Shown: positions 63,903 to 64,000 of the stretch, one piece after another | Numbering within the stretch: the stretch's first letter is position 1 | How the letters are laid out: each line of letters begins with the position of its first letter | DNA from: JBBRHQ01 sp963815645 | GTDB taxonomy: Bacteria; Actinomycetota; Thermoleophilia; Solirubrobacterales; 70-9 | DNA: 64,000 nt | Assembly (NCBI GenBank): GCA_963815645.1 | Contig: CAWFHL010000001.1 | Location: 310,001-374,000, forward strand | Direction of reading: 5' to 3' | Translations under genes and position numbers: made by a program | Notes under the pieces: model-generated | What the model saw: only the letters and a program-made list of their open reading frames with translations | Databases searched by the model: none | Told to the model about the DNA's origin: nothing

Positions 63903-64000
63903 CGGTTCGCTTCAACCTCGAGACGGCACGTGCCCGGAAGCCGCGCCGTCCGCACCGGAGGTCATTGGGCAGGTCTCGACTTGACGCTCGGCCGAGCGGG

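Overview
GC-rich (roughly 70 %) bacterial DNA, most likely from a high-GC actinobacterium of the Thermoleophilia/Solirubrobacterales kind. This is inferred from base composition, the PucR- and GntR-type regulators, the GTGA/ATGA-coupled genes and the many secreted repeat proteins; no rRNA or other phylogenetic marker is present. No tRNA, rRNA, CRISPR array or transposase was seen. Many core genes are broken by single-base lesions. Where homology lets the lesion be read it is almost always one EXTRA base, and 14 genes with one apparent lesion all have length 3n+1. I treat these as insertion-type sequencing errors, not pseudogenes, and give full repaired gene spans.

Layout. (1) 1-8.7 kb, molybdenum block: moeA (partial), mobA, a cupin, a stand-alone molybdopterin oxidoreductase, modCBA, a MerR-HTH/TOBE regulator and moaA. 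(2) 8.8-12.8 kb: a cation/proton antiporter, a sensor-like membrane protein, and a GAF-PucR regulator divergent from the next block. (3) 13.0-25.1 kb, all plus strand, 'locus 1': ammonium/methylammonium transporter, two tiny membrane proteins, a PepSY protein, a class I glutamine amidotransferase, a glutamine-synthetase-family ligase, a split glutamate-synthase-like trio (amidotransferase, GXGXG, FMN/FeS), a 147-aa protein of unknown function, two paralogous DAO-type flavoproteins, an HD-domain protein of the diiron-oxygenase type and an isochorismatase-like hydrolase. (4) 25.1-28.1 kb: a short peptide gene and secreted beta-propeller proteins. (5) 28.1-45.9 kb, 'locus 2': minus-strand operon soxD-A-G-B, formate-THF ligase, cyclohydrolase/cyclodeaminase and a GntR regulator, divergent from plus-strand gmaS-like ligase, mgsA-B-C trio, NAD-type formate dehydrogenase genes and fdhD. 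(6) 45.9-49.3 kb: a rearranged patch with a duplicated fdhD/membrane-protein unit, an RTX-repeat remnant, an acyltransferase remnant and a lower-GC methyltransferase. (7) 49.3-64.0 kb: glycoside hydrolase, sugar aminotransferase/acetyltransferase, paired secreted proteins, and a lower-GC surface-polysaccharide region with methyltransferases, PHP and ATP-grasp proteins, deacetylases, O-antigen ligase and Wzz.

How it fits together. Locus 2 has the gene content of the N-methylglutamate pathway. A GmaS-type ligase makes gamma-glutamylmethylamide, MgsABC transfers the methylamine to give N-methylglutamate, and the SoxBDAG-type dehydrogenase releases the methyl group onto tetrahydrofolate. The cyclohydrolase and Fhs carry the C1 unit to formate, and formate dehydrogenase oxidises it to CO2. 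The left-hand molybdenum genes could supply that enzyme's cofactor. Locus 1 repeats the ligase-plus-trio logic with divergent proteins, but replaces the sox operon with two single-chain flavoproteins, an HD-oxygenase-like protein and a hydrolase next to its own Amt transporter. That makes it the best candidate here for an undescribed amine-using system.
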